In this document: piece by piece, positions 62,989 to 64,000 of the stretch | Position numbering within the stretch: position 1 is the first letter of the stretch | Layout of the letters: each line of letters starts with the position of its first letter | NCBI GenBank assembly: GCA_002281535.1 | Contig: NCGD01000002.1 | Location: 62,001-126,000, forward strand | Length of the DNA stretch: 64,000 nt | Direction: 5' to 3' | Origin: Sphingomonas sp. 28-63-12 | Lineage (GTDB): Bacteria; Pseudomonadota; Alphaproteobacteria; Sphingomonadales; Sphingomonadaceae | Translations under genes and position numbers: made by a program | The notes under the pieces: generated by a model | The model's input: the letters and a program-made list of their open reading frames with translations, nothing else | What the model was told of the DNA's origin: nothing | Databases searched by the model: none

Positions 62989-63752
62989 TGGACATCGGGG
63001 ACCTGTTTTCGGTGCGGGGCCGCGTCGCCCTGGTAACAGGCGGCAGCGCCGGCATTGGCCGGATGATTGCCACCGGGCTCGCCGCTGCCGGGGCGAAAGT
63101 CTACATTTGCGCGCGCTCCGCCGACAAAATAGAGGCGGCGGCCGGAGCAATCCAGGGCGAGGTGATCGGCCTGACCAGCGACCTGTCATCGGTGGCCGGC
63201 GTCGAGGATTTGGCCGCCGAGATTGCCGCCCGGGAAGGCGCCCTGCACATTCTGGTCAACAATGCCGGCACACTCACGGACCATCCCCTTGACGAGTTCA
63301 CTGAGGCGGCGTGGGACGATGTGATCGACCTCAACCTCAAAGCGCCCTTTTTCCTGATGCAAAAGCTTCTCCCGCTGCTTCGCGCCGGTGCAACGGCGGA
63401 ACGGCCAGCAAGCGTGATCAACATCGGTTCGGTCGGGGCGCTCAAGATTGGCCCGCGCGAGGTTTATAGTTATCAGGCATCGAAGGGCGCCATCCACTGG
63501 TTGACCAAGTCGATCGCCAAGAAACTTGGGCCGGAAAACATCACCGTCAACGCCATCGCGCCGGGCTTTTTCGAAAGTGATATGACCGTGATCACGTCGG
63601 ACGAAATGCGCAGCATGGTGATCGGCATGGTTCCGCGTCGCCGTACAGGCACGCCGGAGGATGTCGCCGGAGCGGCAATCTATCTGGCGTCTCGCGCCGG
63701 TGCCTATGTGACGGGATCAGTGATTCCGGTCGAAGGCGGGCTCGCGATCTGA
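62988..63752 (+). CDS. SDR family oxidoreductase
   Basis: 254 residues: TGGSAGIGRMIATGLAAAG loop, NNAGTLTD, VINIGSVGALK serine, catalytic YQASK and VTGSVIPVEGG. Paralogue of the SDR at 50394. The ATG shares one base with the preceding stop. Confidence 0.9.
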   Translation: MDIGDLFSVRGRVALVTGGSAGIGRMIATGLAAAGAKVYICARSADKIEAAAGAIQGEVIGLTSDLSSVAGVEDLAAEIAAREGALHILVNNAGTLTDHPLDEFTEAAWDDVIDLNLKAPFFLMQKLLPLLRAGATAERPASVINIGSVGALKIGPREVYSYQASKGAIHWLTKSIAKKLGPENITVNAIAPGFFESDMTVITSDEMRSMVIGMVPRRRTGTPEDVAGAAIYLASRAGAYVTGSVIPVEGGLAI

Positions 63753-63753
63753 C

Positions 63754-63769
63754 CCTATATTCCGATAGG
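63754..63769. promoter_or_regulatory. 16-bp dyad, CCTATA-TTCC-GATAGG
   Basis: 35 nt before the acyl-CoA dehydrogenase start at 63805. It differs from the copy before the paralogue at 48221 only in the centre, and CGATAGGTT is shared by both. Confidence 0.6.
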
Positions 63770-63804
63770 TTGTTTGCAGCCGCTGTTGCGGCATCGCTTC
63801 GCGC

Positions 63805-64000
63805 ATGGATTTCACACTTTCCGAAGAACAAACCGCGTTCCGCGATATGGTGCGACGCTGGGTCAATAAGGAAGCGCCCAAGGACTGGATGCGCGCGCTT
63901 GAGGCCGATGAAGAAAATTATCCCTACGCGCTGTGGGATAAGCTGAAAGAGCAAGGCTTTTTCGGGATCGGCATCCCCGAAGAATGGGGCGGCCTGGGTG
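63805..64000 (+). CDS. Acyl-CoA dehydrogenase, N-terminal part (runs off the window)
   Basis: The first 65 residues are visible: MDFTLSEEQTAFRDMVRRWV, then ALWDKLKEQGFFGIGIPEEWG. It is a clear paralogue of the enzyme at 48221 (WDKFSKAGFHGIGIAEEYGG at the same place). The gene is cut by the window end, so completeness cannot be judged. Confidence 0.88.
   Translation, partial: MDFTLSEEQTAFRDMVRRWVNKEAPKDWMRALEADEENYPYALWDKLKEQGFFGIGIPEEWGGLG

Noticed and set aside
1-64000. Search for CRISPR arrays, tRNA or rRNA genes, insertion sequences, prophage genes and attachment repeats
   Set aside because: No direct-repeat array, RNA-gene signature, transposase, integrase or phage protein was seen. The scan was by eye, so small RNA genes cannot be excluded.

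Overview
The window is a GC-rich, gene-dense stretch of a chromosome or large replicon. It most likely comes from an aerobic alphaproteobacterium of the sphingomonad type. That placement is an inference from gene content: P450s, Rieske oxygenases, a RubB-like ferredoxin reductase, large numbers of SDRs and acyl-CoA enzymes, and long operons with 1-4 bp overlaps. No rRNA, tRNA, CRISPR, IS element or phage gene was seen.

Layout. (1) Positions 1-5977 hold a partly decayed sugar-acid block: SMP-30 lactonase, a GntR regulator cut off after its DNA-binding domain, DgoK kinase, KDPG/KDPGal aldolase, a relic made of a cupin tail joined to a mannonate dehydratase tail, a KdgK-type kinase and an exported sulfatase. 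(2) Positions 6088-29790 hold oxidative catabolic operons, mostly transcribed divergently: ferredoxin-P450, a pair of complementary half-Rieske proteins, two LLM-class (F420-type) oxidoreductases of one subfamily, a KstD-like flavoprotein, P450-MFS, sulfotransferase-DUF1214, SDR-GMC-ALDH, a phosphatase, and an LLM-kinase-OYE operon. (3) Positions 29787-35935 hold a complete ring-hydroxylating dioxygenase (ferredoxin, alpha, beta, reductase) with an SDR, a TetR regulator and an HsaA-like flavin monooxygenase. (4) Positions 35929-45318 hold a minus-strand run that encodes coenzyme F420 biosynthesis (CofC, CofD, CofE, fused CofG/CofH = FbiC) and an NADPH:F420 reductase, headed by a beta-keto acid cleavage enzyme, an AMACR-like CoA-transferase family protein and a hydrolase. 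(5) Positions 45369-48044 encode a large MalT-like LuxR-family ATPase regulator. (6) Positions 48221-64000 hold CoA-dependent beta-oxidation (acyl-CoA dehydrogenases, MaoC, FadB-like protein, thiolase, acyl-CoA ligase), a third P450, and a small module of extradiol-dioxygenase-like, FAH and hydrolase genes.

The most striking signal is a shared 16-bp dyad, roughly CCTRTC-N4-GAYAGG, that I found by eye in eleven intergenic regions. Most lie 16-95 nt from a start codon and many sit between divergent genes. They include sites before the operon that leads into the F420 genes and before fbiC. Together with the co-located F420 supply, F420 reductase and three LLM enzymes, this suggests one regulon that couples cofactor synthesis to an F420-dependent catabolic pathway. 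The substrate cannot be read from the sequence; alicyclic, terpenoid or steroid-like compounds are plausible. A second novelty is the adjacent pair of Rieske-family proteins: one keeps only the Rieske cluster ligands and the other keeps only the mononuclear iron site.
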